Shown here: piece by piece, positions 44,106-52,536 of the stretch | How positions within the stretch are numbered: the first letter of the stretch is position 1 | How the letters are laid out: each line of letters begins with the position of its first letter | Source of the DNA: Acetobacter sicerae | GTDB lineage: Bacteria; Pseudomonadota; Alphaproteobacteria; Acetobacterales; Acetobacteraceae | Direction: 5' to 3' | Assembly (NCBI RefSeq): GCF_011516765.1 | Contig: NZ_JAAABN010000014.1 | Location: forward strand, 1 to 64,000 | Length of the DNA: 64,000 bases | The notes under the pieces: model-generated | What the model saw: the letters and a program-made list of their open reading frames with translations, nothing else | What the model was told of the DNA's origin: nothing | Database searches by the model: none | Made by a program: the position numbers and the translations under genes

Positions 44106-45026
44106 ATGAGAAAATGGACGACATCGAACATTCCAGACATTCGTGGCCGCTCATTCGTCGTGACCGGAACAGGCGGCCTCGGGTTTGAGGACGCACTAGC
44201 GCTCGCGCGCGCCGGAGCAACGGTCATTCTCGCCGGACGAAACCCAAGCAAAGGCGCGGAAGCCGTTGCCCGGATCAAAAGAGACACTCCCGAGGCAGAC
44301 ATCAGCTTCGAAGTTCTTGATCTGGCTGACCTTGCGTCAATTGCCGCGTTTGGTGAGCGCCTGCGCAGCCAGCGCGACCATCTCGACGTGCTGATCAACA
44401 ATGCCGGGGTGATGACGCCCCCCACACGCAAAGTGACCTCGGATGGTTTCGAACTGCAGTTCGGAACCAACTATCTCGGGCATTTCGCACTGACTGCGCA
44501 TTTGCTGCCCCTGCTTCGCAAGGGTCATGATCCGCGCGTTGTCACACTCTCCAGCATCGCAGCGCGTGACGGTCGGATCGCATTCGATGATCTTCAGGCG
44601 ACACATAATTACAAGCCGATGCCAGTCTACAGTCAGTCTAAGCTGGCCTGCCTGATGTTCGCGCTGGAACTTCAGCGTCGCAGCGAAGCGGAAAACTGGG
44701 GAATAACCAGCATCGCCGCCCATCCCGGTATTTCGCGTACCGATCTGCTTCCGAACGGAGCTGGCGCTTTGAGCGTATTTGGCCTCGCACGGCGGATATT
44801 GTGGTTTCTTTTCCAGCCAGCCGCACAGGGCGCACTGCCGACCCTTTTCGCCGCGACATCATCGGAGGCAAAGGGCGGTGGCTATTATGGCCCTGACAGA
44901 CTGAGTGAGACGCGCGGGTATCCGACTGTCGCCAAAATACCCCCCGCAGCGCTCGACCGGCAGGCCGCCGCGCGCTTGTGGGATATCTCCGAACAACTTG
45001 CCCATGTGCAGTTCAGCAATAACTAA
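44106..45026 (+). CDS. SDR-family oxidoreductase (retinol dehydrogenase-like)
   Basis: 306 residues from MRKWTTS at 44106, chosen for AGGA seven bases upstream; a GTG start at 44046 would add 20 unrelated residues. It is a classical SDR in which the cofactor loop reads VVTGTGGLGFEDAL (TGxxxGxG). Next come VLINNAGVMTPP near residue 100, TLSSIAARDGRI with the catalytic Ser, and VYSQSKLACLMFALEL with Tyr and Lys. The HPGISRTDLLPNG segment is typical of retinol dehydrogenase or WWOX-like members. Its divergent AraC neighbour probably controls it. Confidence 0.88.
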   Translation: MRKWTTSNIPDIRGRSFVVTGTGGLGFEDALALARAGATVILAGRNPSKGAEAVARIKRDTPEADISFEVLDLADLASIAAFGERLRSQRDHLDVLINNAGVMTPPTRKVTSDGFELQFGTNYLGHFALTAHLLPLLRKGHDPRVVTLSSIAARDGRIAFDDLQATHNYKPMPVYSQSKLACLMFALELQRRSEAENWGITSIAAHPGISRTDLLPNGAGALSVFGLARRILWFLFQPAAQGALPTLFAATSSEAKGGGYYGPDRLSETRGYPTVAKIPPAALDRQAAARLWDISEQLAHVQFSNN

Positions 45027-45334
45027 TTAGAGATCACCGCAAGGAGGAACAAAGCAAAAGCAATAAGACGCAAAATAGTTCGCGTCCTGACGATGCCGCG
45101 TGGCCCCATGGCAGTAAGATTTCTGTTTGCGGGTCAGGATCGCCTGTTTCGAGGTTGCCGGAAAACATCTCTCATGTGCCGCAGTCTCACGAGAAATGCT
45201 CTCCAACCATATTCTCGTTTTTTGCCCCAGGCGCCTCAGCATGCGCGCGGTCAAGAGCTTACTCATACAGGCTAATTTCAAAAAGTCGCGGAACATCACT
45301 AGGGTCAACACACGAAGCGAATTAGTCGACGCAA
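45027..45334. other. Intergenic region, nothing recognised
   Basis: About 308 bases between convergent SDR and GlxA-type genes. No terminator hairpin, repeat or supported gene was seen. Confidence 0.45.
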
Positions 45335-46303
45335 CTATGCTCTGTTACGATTCCGCCGACGTAGAGCCTGTGGCGGCTGTCCGTATACGCGCAGGCACGC
45401 GCGACGCATGCGTTCGAGATCGCGAAAGCCAACATGCAAGGCGATCTGGCCGAGCGATTCGCTCGTATTTTCGATACGTGGGAGAGCGGCGTCACACCGC
45501 AGGCGCTCGACTGCGCGAGCCGGTGTCTCCCCCGTCTCCACGACGAACTGCCGGGCGAACTGGCGTGGACTGATCCTCGCGACATCTGCCAGCCGCTCAA
45601 CCGACAATGGCTCCCGCAAGTGCGTATGAATATAAGCAATAGCATCACGAATGCGCCCTGGGCGCGGCTCCAGGTCGAGAAGAGTCGAAAACTGAGACTG
45701 GCCACCACTGCGGCGATGATAAACCACAAGTTCCCTCGCGACAGCCTTGGAATTTTCGATCCCGAAATCCTCCTCGATCATCGCCAGCGCAAGATCGATG
45801 CCGGCGGTAATGCCCGCCGAGGTCCAGATCGCACCGTCGTGAATGAAAATCCGGTCGGCCTCGACCTTGAGCGAGGGATAGCGGCGCTGGATATCAGCCG
45901 TATGTCGCCAATGGGTCGTCACGCGATGTCCGTCTAGCAGCCCTGCTGCCGCCAGAACGAACGTTCCGGTGCAGACGCTGGCGCTACGCCGCGCATGAGG
46001 CGCCAGCATGCGCACAAGTGCAATCAGATCATTCTGCTGGGAGAGCATCTCTGTATCGGGAGCCCCCACGACCACAAGCGTATCGAGGCGCCTGGGCACA
46101 GGTGGCTGGATGGTGTCGATTGTCACTCCCGACGAACTGGCCACGAGCCCACCCGATACCGAGACGGTCCGGATGTCATAGGCCGTCCGATGAAAGTCGC
46201 GCGCCAGATTAAACGCGCATAGCGGACCACTTACGTCGAGGAGTTCGAACCCGGGAAACACGACGAACCAGATGGCAAGGGCATCGGAGGGAGCCGGCAT
46301 CAT
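45335..46303 (-). CDS. GlxA-family regulator (DJ-1/PfpI domain plus AraC HTH)
   Basis: 322 residues. The N-terminal two thirds is a DJ-1/PfpI-like domain: FVVFPGFELLDVSGPLCAFN, TLVVVGAPDTEML, and the nucleophile-elbow-like SVCTGTFVLAAAGLLDGHRV near residue 108. The C-terminus has two AraC helix-turn-helix motifs: PLSVERLADVARISPRQFAR, then ESLGQIALHVGFRDLERMRR. The branch includes GlxA and isonitrile hydratase-related regulators. It is divergent from the HD-domain hydrolase gene and probably regulates it. Confidence 0.92.
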   Translation of the reverse strand: MMPAPSDALAIWFVVFPGFELLDVSGPLCAFNLARDFHRTAYDIRTVSVSGGLVASSSGVTIDTIQPPVPRRLDTLVVVGAPDTEMLSQQNDLIALVRMLAPHARRSASVCTGTFVLAAAGLLDGHRVTTHWRHTADIQRRYPSLKVEADRIFIHDGAIWTSAGITAGIDLALAMIEEDFGIENSKAVARELVVYHRRSGGQSQFSTLLDLEPRPGRIRDAIAYIHTHLREPLSVERLADVARISPRQFARQFVVETGETPARAVERLRCDAALPRIENTSESLGQIALHVGFRDLERMRRACLRVYGQPPQALRRRNRNRA

Positions 46304-46468
46304 CTGTCACCCTATGGCAGAATACGAGGTCTATATGTCATTTCTGCCACCCGTGACAGAGAATAAAATCCGCATGAAACGACAGGCCTCATGAGGCAGG
46401 AGGTCGCCGGATGGTCGCGACATCGTTGTCAGGATTGTCGGAGCCGGAAACAAAAAGGAGCTTACGTC

Positions 46469-47128
46469 ATGATAGATACGCTTCGTTCTGGGACGAGCAT
46501 CAATGGCATCGTTGTGCCGGACTCCTCTCTTGGCCGCGCGATCACGGAGTTTATTCGTGATACCGAAAGCGAGTTGCTCTTTAATCATTCGAGCCGCGTC
46601 TATTTCTTCGGCGCGCTTGCCGGGCAGCAGCGCGAACTGATCTTCAATCCCGAACTTCTCTACGCTGCCGCGATGTTCCACGATATCGGATTGATGCCAT
46701 CGCACAGCAGCGAGACTCTTCGTTTCGAAGTTGACGGCGCCAATGCCGCACGGGATTTCCTCAAGAGTCACGATGTCGACCCATCTGACATCGAAAAGGT
46801 CTGGACGGGCATCGCCCTCCACACGACCCCTGGCGTGCCAGAATTCATGCATCCCGTGATCGCGCTCACCACGGCCGGCGTCGAAATGGACGTTCTCGGC
46901 CTTACGTACGACCAGTATCCCGACACGGTCCGCGAGGCAGTTGTTGCCGCCTTTCCAAGGACACCGCATTTTAAGGAAGACATCATCCAGGCATTCTACG
47001 ACGGTATCCGCCATAAGCCGGACACGACCTTCGGTAACGTAAAGGCGGATGTGATCGCTGATAAAGAGCCTCATTTTCATAAAGGAAACTTCTGCTCAAT
47101 CATCCGCACATCGCGCTGGAGTACCTGA
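46469..47128 (+). CDS. HD-domain hydrolase (cyanamide hydratase-like)
   Basis: 219 residues from MIDTLRSG at 46469; AAAAAGGAGC precedes it, and the frame extends 26 residues upstream without similarity. HD-domain metal ligands are visible as LLFNHSSRVYFFG, AAMFHDIGLMPSH and GIALHTTPG. This order (NHSxRVYxFG, then FHDIG) matches the cyanamide hydratase-type HD proteins. That group includes urea-forming enzymes, but most bacterial members are uncharacterised. The divergent GlxA-type gene, related to regulators of nitrile or isonitrile metabolism, makes a nitrogen-carbon substrate plausible. Confidence 0.8.
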   Translation: MIDTLRSGTSINGIVVPDSSLGRAITEFIRDTESELLFNHSSRVYFFGALAGQQRELIFNPELLYAAAMFHDIGLMPSHSSETLRFEVDGANAARDFLKSHDVDPSDIEKVWTGIALHTTPGVPEFMHPVIALTTAGVEMDVLGLTYDQYPDTVREAVVAAFPRTPHFKEDIIQAFYDGIRHKPDTTFGNVKADVIADKEPHFHKGNFCSIIRTSRWST

Positions 47129-47295
47129 CCGCTGCGTCATGCGTATCTTCACATGATAGTGAAGGCGTTTGCATGTCAGTCCGAGAACTGCATCCACAGG
47201 ATGCGTGTGATAACCGGCATGATACAGCCACATGAAAAATATGAAGACTTACACAGTTCTTGACAATTCGTTCCATAATTGCGATGTGTCATTCG

Positions 47296-47868
47296 ATGGC
47301 AAGACCGAAAGCATTTGACCGGGGAGCGGCCTTGGCTGCAGCGACGAAGACCTTCGCGACCTACGGTTACGAAGGGACTTCGACCGAGGCCCTCGTGAAA
47401 AGCATGGGGATCGGTCGCCAGAGCATGTACGACACTTTCGGGGACAAGCGCGCACTATATCTTGAGGCTTTACAACATTACTGCTTCGAAAGTGTGGGAC
47501 AAATCGCGGTAACGCTTCAGGCGACCGGCTCTCCTCTGACCGCAATCGAAGCCGCCTTGTTGGGATTCGCGGCCCGCATTCAGGATGACAGCATGTGTCT
47601 TGGCGTGGGCTCAATATGCGAATTTGGCCGACGCGATCGGGAAGTAACCGCAATCGGTAAATCATCTGCCGCAAGCATGCAGAACATTTTTGCCGCAACG
47701 ATCCAGCGCGGCAAGGATCTCGGCGAAATCCCGCCGGAGATCGACCCGAAGGATGCCGCACGGTTCATCAATGCAACGTTCATCGGGCTGAAAGTCATGG
47801 CACGCGGGGGCGCAACACACGACGACCTGCGCGCCACCGCACAGATGGCCCTGCGCTGTCTTGGCTAG
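47296..47868 (+). CDS. TetR-family transcriptional regulator
   Basis: 190 residues from MARPKAF at 47296; the frame is open 12 residues further up. The N-terminal helix-turn-helix is FDRGAALAAATKTFATYGYE, then ALVKSMGIGRQSMYDTFGDK. The C-terminal domain (MCLGVGSICEFGRRDREV) fits the AcrR/NemR-like branch, and cysteines there could sense electrophiles. It is followed by a terminator and then by a palindrome in front of the SDR-SnoaL-quinone reductase genes, which it probably represses. Confidence 0.9.
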   Translation: MARPKAFDRGAALAAATKTFATYGYEGTSTEALVKSMGIGRQSMYDTFGDKRALYLEALQHYCFESVGQIAVTLQATGSPLTAIEAALLGFAARIQDDSMCLGVGSICEFGRRDREVTAIGKSSAASMQNIFAATIQRGKDLGEIPPEIDPKDAARFINATFIGLKVMARGGATHDDLRATAQMALRCLG

Positions 47869-47893
47869 GGGGAAAGCTCTCCCCCCTTTTTTT
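47868..47893 (+). terminator. Intrinsic terminator after the TetR gene
   Basis: GGGGGA, a 6-base loop, TCCCCCC and a run of seven T. It overlaps the last base of the TetR stop codon. Confidence 0.85.
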
Positions 47894-47904
47894 GTTCTTT
47901 ATTT

Positions 47905-47937
47905 GACTGTTCGTTCCAGAAAACTGAACGAACAGTC
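47905..47937. promoter_or_regulatory. Perfect 11-bp inverted repeat, probable TetR operator
   Basis: GACTGTTCGTT and AACGAACAGTC flank an 11-base spacer, 26 bases upstream of the SDR start. The TTGACT at 47904 could be a -35 box inside the left arm. A related half site (ATTCGTTCC) lies just upstream of the TetR gene near 47265, consistent with autoregulation. Confidence 0.65.
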
Positions 47938-47963
47938 AGCAGATCGACCAGGAGTTTTCAACA

Positions 47964-48704
47964 ATGAGCCTTTCACTGACCGGAAAAGTTGCTTTTGTTA
48001 CCGGCGGATCGCGCGGTATCGGCGCTGCCATTGTCCGTCGCCTCGCGGCAGACGGCGCGGCCGTGGCCTTCACCTATGCGGCCTCGGCCGATGAAGCCAA
48101 CAAGGTTGCATCCGAAGTCACCGCTGCCGGGGGCAAGGCCCTCGCCATCAAGGCGGACAACACCAGTGCCGATGAAATCAAGGCTGCCGTGTCGCGCACG
48201 GTCGCGGAGCTGGGCGGCCTCGACATTCTGGTGAACAATGCCGGCATCGTGCTCGGTGGACCGGTGGACGAGTTCGCGCTCGACACCTTTGACAAGATGT
48301 TCGCCCTCAATGTGCGCGGCACCTTCGTCGCGATTCAGGCAGCCGTCCCGCACATGAAGGAAGGCGGACGGATCATCAACAACAGCAGCGTGGTCGCGCA
48401 TTACACCGCGTTCCCCGGCTCCTTCGCCTACGCGATGACCAAGGGGGCCGTCAGTTCCATGACGCGCGCCATTGCCCGCGATCTCGGGCCGCGCGGAATC
48501 ACGATCAACGCGATCGAGCCCGGCCCGACCGAAACCGACAACATCAGGAACGACGCGATGCGCGACATGCTGCGTCCCCGCATGGCGCTCGGCCGCCTGG
48601 GGTCGGATACGGAAGTCGCGAGCTTCGTGGCCTATCTCGCCAGCCCTGAATCCAGCTTCATCACGGGCTCCCTGCTGACGATCGACGGCGGTTACTCCGC
48701 CTGA
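47964..48704 (+). CDS. SDR-family oxidoreductase (FabG-like)
   Basis: 246 residues. It is a classical SDR with VTGGSRGIGAAI at residues 11-22, LVNNAGIVLGGPV near 90, NNSSVVAHYTAF with the catalytic Ser near 138 and YAMTKGAVSSM with Tyr and Lys near 152-156. It has INAIEPGPTETD and ends FITGSLLTIDGGYSA. It is the first gene of a three-gene unit (SDR, SnoaL-like, quinone reductase) with an operator-like palindrome directly in front. Substrate unknown. Confidence 0.92.
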   Translation: MSLSLTGKVAFVTGGSRGIGAAIVRRLAADGAAVAFTYAASADEANKVASEVTAAGGKALAIKADNTSADEIKAAVSRTVAELGGLDILVNNAGIVLGGPVDEFALDTFDKMFALNVRGTFVAIQAAVPHMKEGGRIINNSSVVAHYTAFPGSFAYAMTKGAVSSMTRAIARDLGPRGITINAIEPGPTETDNIRNDAMRDMLRPRMALGRLGSDTEVASFVAYLASPESSFITGSLLTIDGGYSA

Positions 48705-48745
48705 TCCCGGCCTACCGGAACCATTCCCAGCAAAGGACAGTCCAG

Positions 48746-49147
48746 ATGTCAGATGCAGGAGAAACAGTCCGGCAGTTCGTCGCATCCTTCGAAAAGAGGG
48801 ATGCGGAGCTGCTCAAGACATTCCTTGACGACGCCATTGTGTTTTCCAACCACGGCGATCCCGAAGTGCGCGGGAAAGAAAACGTCGTGCAGATCTGGAA
48901 GCGGGTCTTCACGGCATTCGCGCAGGTGCGCTTCGAGACGATCCGTCAGGCCGTCGACGGCGCGATCGTGCTGGCCGAACAGATCCATCACCTGGCCCTG
49001 CCCGGTCGTGAATCCGCCGCCATCCCTAACATGGCGACCTATGAAGTCCGCAATGGCCGCATCGTGCTTTGGCATGATTACAGCGACGGCCAGTCCGCCC
49101 GCGAGACCCTGAACGCCACGAAGCCGCTTGCGGCGCCGCAGTCGTGA
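48746..49147 (+). CDS. SnoaL-like / NTF2-fold protein
   Basis: 133 residues, the typical size for a single NTF2-like fold: ETVRQFVASFEKRDAELLKT, DDAIVFSNHGDPEVRGKENV, then MATYEVRNGRIVLWHDYSDG. This is the pattern of the SnoaL / limonene-epoxide hydrolase-like group, which includes isomerases, hydrolases and binding proteins. It starts 41 bp after the SDR stop and shares its operon. A specific reaction cannot be assigned. Confidence 0.85.
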   Translation: MSDAGETVRQFVASFEKRDAELLKTFLDDAIVFSNHGDPEVRGKENVVQIWKRVFTAFAQVRFETIRQAVDGAIVLAEQIHHLALPGRESAAIPNMATYEVRNGRIVLWHDYSDGQSARETLNATKPLAAPQS

Positions 49148-49192
49148 CCTGACGCATACCCCCTTTGACTAACCATTCCAAGGAAGACTGGC

Positions 49193-50158
49193 ATGCACGC
49201 TATCGTAATGCGCGAACCGGGCGGCCCCGAGGTTCTTGAACTGGTCGAGAGACCCGACCCGGTGCCGGGTCCCGGCGAAGTTCTGGTCGATGTGGCCGCG
49301 GCCGGCGTCAACTTCATGGATACCGGCGTCCGGCGCGGTATGTTCTGGATGGAAGCCGATCCGAAGATCCTCGGCGTCGAGGGCGCGGGCCGCGTCCTGT
49401 CCGTCGGCCAAGATGTCGAGGATTTCCGACCGGGCGAGCGCGTGGCCTGGGTTTACTCCCCCGGCAGCTATGCCAGTCGCGCCGTCATTCCGGCAGGGGC
49501 ACTCGTGCCCGTTCCCGACGCGATTGACGACCAGACAGCTGCGTCCGTCATGATGCAGGGCCTGACGGCCAGCCATTTCGCGACGGATTTCTACCCGGTC
49601 CAGCAGGGAGAATTTGCCCTAGTCCACGCGGCGGCCGGTGGGCTCGGCCTGCTACTGACGCAGATCATCAAGATCCGGGGCGGCAAGGTCATCGGCCGGG
49701 TGTCGTCGCAGGAGAAGGTCGAGATCGCGCGTGGGGCCGGTGCCGATCATGTCATCGTGGATGCCGGCGGCGATTTTGCCGAAGAAGTCGTCCGCGTGGC
49801 TGACGGCGAAGGCGTGCATGTCGCCTATGACGGCACGGGTCCTGTGACGTGGCGGGCATCGCTCAATGCTCTGCGCCGCTCCGGCACGCTGTGCTGGTTC
49901 GGCCCGGTGCTTGGTGGCCCCGGCCCAATCGAGATCACCAGCATCCCAAAAAGCATCAAGATCGGTTATGCGGTCTTCGTGGACCATATTCATACGCCGG
50001 ACCTGCTACGCGCCCATTCGGCGCAGATCTTCAATTGGATCATCGAAGGCAAGATGAAGGTCCATATCGGCGGCACCTACCCGCTGGCCGACGCTGCCCG
50101 CGCTCATGCCGACATGGAGAGCCGCAAGACGACCGGCAAGCTCCTGCTGATTCCGTGA
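49193..50158 (+). CDS. NADPH:quinone oxidoreductase (zinc-independent MDR)
   Basis: 321 residues of the quinone oxidoreductase (QOR/zeta-crystallin) branch of medium-chain dehydrogenases. GVNFMDTGVRRG near residue 38 and LGVEGAGRVLSVGQDVEDFR near 61 are family marks, and the cofactor loop is HAAAGGLGLLLTQ near 145. There are no zinc-ligand cysteines. It reduces quinones or enals/enones with NADPH. It is the last gene of the TetR-controlled unit, 45 bp after the SnoaL-like gene, consistent with detoxification of a reactive carbonyl. Confidence 0.92.
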   Translation: MHAIVMREPGGPEVLELVERPDPVPGPGEVLVDVAAAGVNFMDTGVRRGMFWMEADPKILGVEGAGRVLSVGQDVEDFRPGERVAWVYSPGSYASRAVIPAGALVPVPDAIDDQTAASVMMQGLTASHFATDFYPVQQGEFALVHAAAGGLGLLLTQIIKIRGGKVIGRVSSQEKVEIARGAGADHVIVDAGGDFAEEVVRVADGEGVHVAYDGTGPVTWRASLNALRRSGTLCWFGPVLGGPGPIEITSIPKSIKIGYAVFVDHIHTPDLLRAHSAQIFNWIIEGKMKVHIGGTYPLADAARAHADMESRKTTGKLLLIP

Positions 50159-50212
50159 AGAGGCCGGAAAGCAGGCTTAAGCGGAGACGCGGCATTCTGC
50201 ATTATCTCGGGC

Positions 50213-50243
50213 CACATGAGGAAGCTGCTGGAAACCTCATGTG
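50213..50243. terminator. Hairpin after the quinone reductase gene
   Basis: CACATGAGG and CCTCATGTG form a 9-bp stem with a 13-base loop. Outer CTCG and CGAG segments can extend it, and ATTTTGG follows on the plus strand. Probably the end of the SDR-SnoaL-QOR transcript. Confidence 0.55.
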
Positions 50244-50283
50244 AGCGAGATTTTGGCGATAGTGACACAGGTTCGCTCGTACC

Positions 50284-51207
50284 ATGCGCAGTACAAATCT
50301 CGAATACTTCAGGTTTGCCGTTGAGGCCGGTAGCCTGACACGGGCGGCCTGGCTTCATGGTGTCAGAGTTTCGACAATGACCAGAGCAATCGATAAGCTT
50401 GAAGATGAGCTTGGCGTTACCCTGCTGGAAAGAACCCACAGCGGCATTCGACTGACTGCGGCTGGCGATGTCCTCTTCCATCGAATCAGCTCATTGCTTG
50501 ATGATTGGGACGAAATAAGAGCCTTGTCGCAAATTCTAGGAACGGGCCGCCGAGGGGTCATTCGGATTGGCAGTCTACTACCCCTCGTCGGCCAACGCAT
50601 CAGGCTGGCGTTATCAGCATGGCGAAAAAAACATCCCGATATCAGAGTTTCTTTTCACGAAATGGGAGATTTTGACCTCCAATCCGCTCTATTTCGGCAT
50701 CGTGTGGATGTGATTTTCTTCACTCCATTCATTCAGTCCGACTACCTTGAGTCACTTCCGTTTTGCGTTGAAAATCTGATGTTAGCCATGCCGAGCGAGC
50801 ATCCACTACGTCAATATGAAAGCGTGACACGCAAGGAATTGCAGAACGAAACATTTCTACTACAGGATTGGGGAGGTGATTATAGTGTGCGACGTCGTTA
50901 CCTAGAAATTTTGGGCAGCGACATCACCCTTGAAAGTCATCCGGCGGGAAAGCAGTCCGTATTTGCGCTTGTTGGATCTGGATATGGCATGACCCTTGCC
51001 GTCCAGAGTCAGGCGGAACAGGGTTTTCCGGGTGTCATTTTCCGGCCACTACGGGAGAGGAATACGCAATTGCAAATTCGCCTCGGTTGGGATGCCAATA
51101 ATCAGGACACCGTTACGGGTCGGTTCGTGGCTTTTGTCCGTGATCTAGTTCCGGACGACCGGCGAGAAGACGTCTTGCCAAGGAAAAGGCTCGATCGCCA
51201 GCCATAA
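50284..51207 (+). CDS. LysR-family regulator next to the trb cluster
   Basis: 307 residues. The helix-turn-helix is LEYFRFAVEAGSLTRAAWLH followed by GVRVSTMTRAIDKLEDELG. The substrate-binding domain has GRRGVIRIGSLLPLVGQRI, FRHRVDVIFFTPFIQSDYLE and ENLMLAMPSEHPLRQYESV. LysR genes of this kind often close trb clusters in alphaproteobacterial conjugative elements. Its 3' end overlaps the opposing DUF2274 gene by 95 bases, which suggests co-evolution or a rearrangement. The target is not known. Confidence 0.88.
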   Translation: MRSTNLEYFRFAVEAGSLTRAAWLHGVRVSTMTRAIDKLEDELGVTLLERTHSGIRLTAAGDVLFHRISSLLDDWDEIRALSQILGTGRRGVIRIGSLLPLVGQRIRLALSAWRKKHPDIRVSFHEMGDFDLQSALFRHRVDVIFFTPFIQSDYLESLPFCVENLMLAMPSEHPLRQYESVTRKELQNETFLLQDWGGDYSVRRRYLEILGSDITLESHPAGKQSVFALVGSGYGMTLAVQSQAEQGFPGVIFRPLRERNTQLQIRLGWDANNQDTVTGRFVAFVRDLVPDDRREDVLPRKRLDRQP

Positions 51208-51379
51208 AGCGCGCGAGCATCGGCCCAATCAGCTTTGCTGGCGTGATCTCGGCCTGACCGCTCTCACGCGCCAGCAGCCGCCCGTATTCAACCAGATCGC
51301 GATGCACGGCGGCGGGAAGCTCGACGGTCACGCGTATCGGCCTGTCATCCGCAATTGGCCCAAGCCTGAGCTTCATCAT
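51113..51379 (-). CDS. DUF2274 family protein of the conjugation cluster
   Basis: 88 residues, starting MMKLRLGPIADDRPIRVTVE and continuing LPAAVHRDLVEYGRLLARES, PAKLIGPMLARFMAGDRAFS. This is the small DUF2274 protein that regularly follows trbI in alphaproteobacterial trb clusters; its shape suggests a ribbon-helix-helix DNA-binding fold, possibly a regulator. It overlaps the trbI stop by four bases (ATGA). The C-terminal third is antisense to the 3' end of the LysR gene. Confidence 0.85.
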   Translation of the reverse strand: MMKLRLGPIADDRPIRVTVELPAAVHRDLVEYGRLLARESGQAEITPAKLIGPMLARFMAGDRAFSLARRLLAGRPELDHGQKPRTDP

Positions 51380-52536
51380 CGGGAAACCTCCTGTCCGTAG
51401 GGGGCGAGAACCAGGTCACGATGCACCATGACCCGCACCGGAAAGCCCGGCCGGATGATATTGGTCGACTGGATATTCAGCGAGCGTCCGACGATCTGCT
51501 CGCCGATCTGGTTGAAGCCCTGCGAGCCGCCGGTCCGCAAGGCCTGGGCGATGCCATTGCCGCCGCTGATGTCGGCCTCGGAGCCCACGCTCAGCATCGT
51601 CGAGACCAGGGCGGCCTTGAACACCTCGCCCCAATGGTTGTCGGTCTGGTCCTGCAACCCGGCGAAGCCCGCCGGATCAGCGGCCGGCTCGTTCTCCAGC
51701 ACGATCGAACCCCCGGCACCGCGCATCAGCCGGGTCCAGACCAGCAGCACACGGGTCTGGCCATAGGAGATCTGAGAGTCATAGCGGCCGATCAGCGTCG
51801 CGCCCTGCGGGATCAGTAGGATATGCCCGGTCGGACTGTCATAGACATTCTCCGTCACCTGCGCCGTGACCTCGCCGGGCAGGTCGGAGCGGATGCCAGT
51901 AATCAGCGCGCCGGAAATGATCGATCCCGCCTGGATTATATACGGGCTGGGAGCGGGAGTCAGACGCGCGGCACTGACGGTACGCTGGTCGACCGGGCCA
52001 TCGAGAAACGCCTGGTTGCGATCAGTGGCAGCACCGGCAGCCGGAACCGGGGTGGCACCAGCTGTCACCGGGGCAGCACTGTTTCGCCCGACCTGCGTCT
52101 GGGTAAAGAGATGGCTGACCCGTGCTGCTTCCTGCTCCTGAGCCATACGCTGCTTTTCGGGATCGGCGGGTGCCGCCGATGTCGCCATGCCGGGGACACC
52201 CACACCTGCTTTGAGGAACGGCCTGCCGAGATCGCCGGGCAAAGGAGGCCCGAGGCGCGGCGGGTGGGTATAGTCTCCCGGCAGATTCGCCAGCCCGTCC
52301 GGCGTGGTGCGATTGCCGGTATTATAGAGTTCGGCCTTGCCCGTTCGGGGTGCGGACTTCAGCGCCACATAGAGCGCGCCCCCGACGCCGAGCACCGCCA
52401 CCAGCGTCAGCCCCATGATCACCCTGCGCGACAGCCGCGTGACCGGCGGTCGCGTCACGCGCAACCGCATCTCGCCCGGCGGCCTGACGGGAGGCACTGG
52501 TTTGTCCGCCTCCCCCGCTCCGGTGCTCCCGCTCAC
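51376..52536 (-). CDS. trbI: TrbI, VirB10-like conjugation protein
   Basis: 386 residues from a GTG at 52536 that overlaps the trbG stop (GTGA); the frame is open much further up but only as antisense of trbG. It has a cytoplasmic Pro-rich start, one membrane helix (RVIMGLTLVAVLGVGGALYV), a long Pro/Ala linker, and the C-terminal TrbI domain: YIIQAGSIISGALITGIRSD, LIPQGATLIGRYDSQISYGQ and NIIRPGFPVRVMVHRDLVLA. It spans inner and outer membranes in the mating channel. Confidence 0.92.
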   Translation of the reverse strand: MSGSTGAGEADKPVPPVRPPGEMRLRVTRPPVTRLSRRVIMGLTLVAVLGVGGALYVALKSAPRTGKAELYNTGNRTTPDGLANLPGDYTHPPRLGPPLPGDLGRPFLKAGVGVPGMATSAAPADPEKQRMAQEQEAARVSHLFTQTQVGRNSAAPVTAGATPVPAAGAATDRNQAFLDGPVDQRTVSAARLTPAPSPYIIQAGSIISGALITGIRSDLPGEVTAQVTENVYDSPTGHILLIPQGATLIGRYDSQISYGQTRVLLVWTRLMRGAGGSIVLENEPAADPAGFAGLQDQTDNHWGEVFKAALVSTMLSVGSEADISGGNGIAQALRTGGSQGFNQIGEQIVGRSLNIQSTNIIRPGFPVRVMVHRDLVLAPYGQEVSR

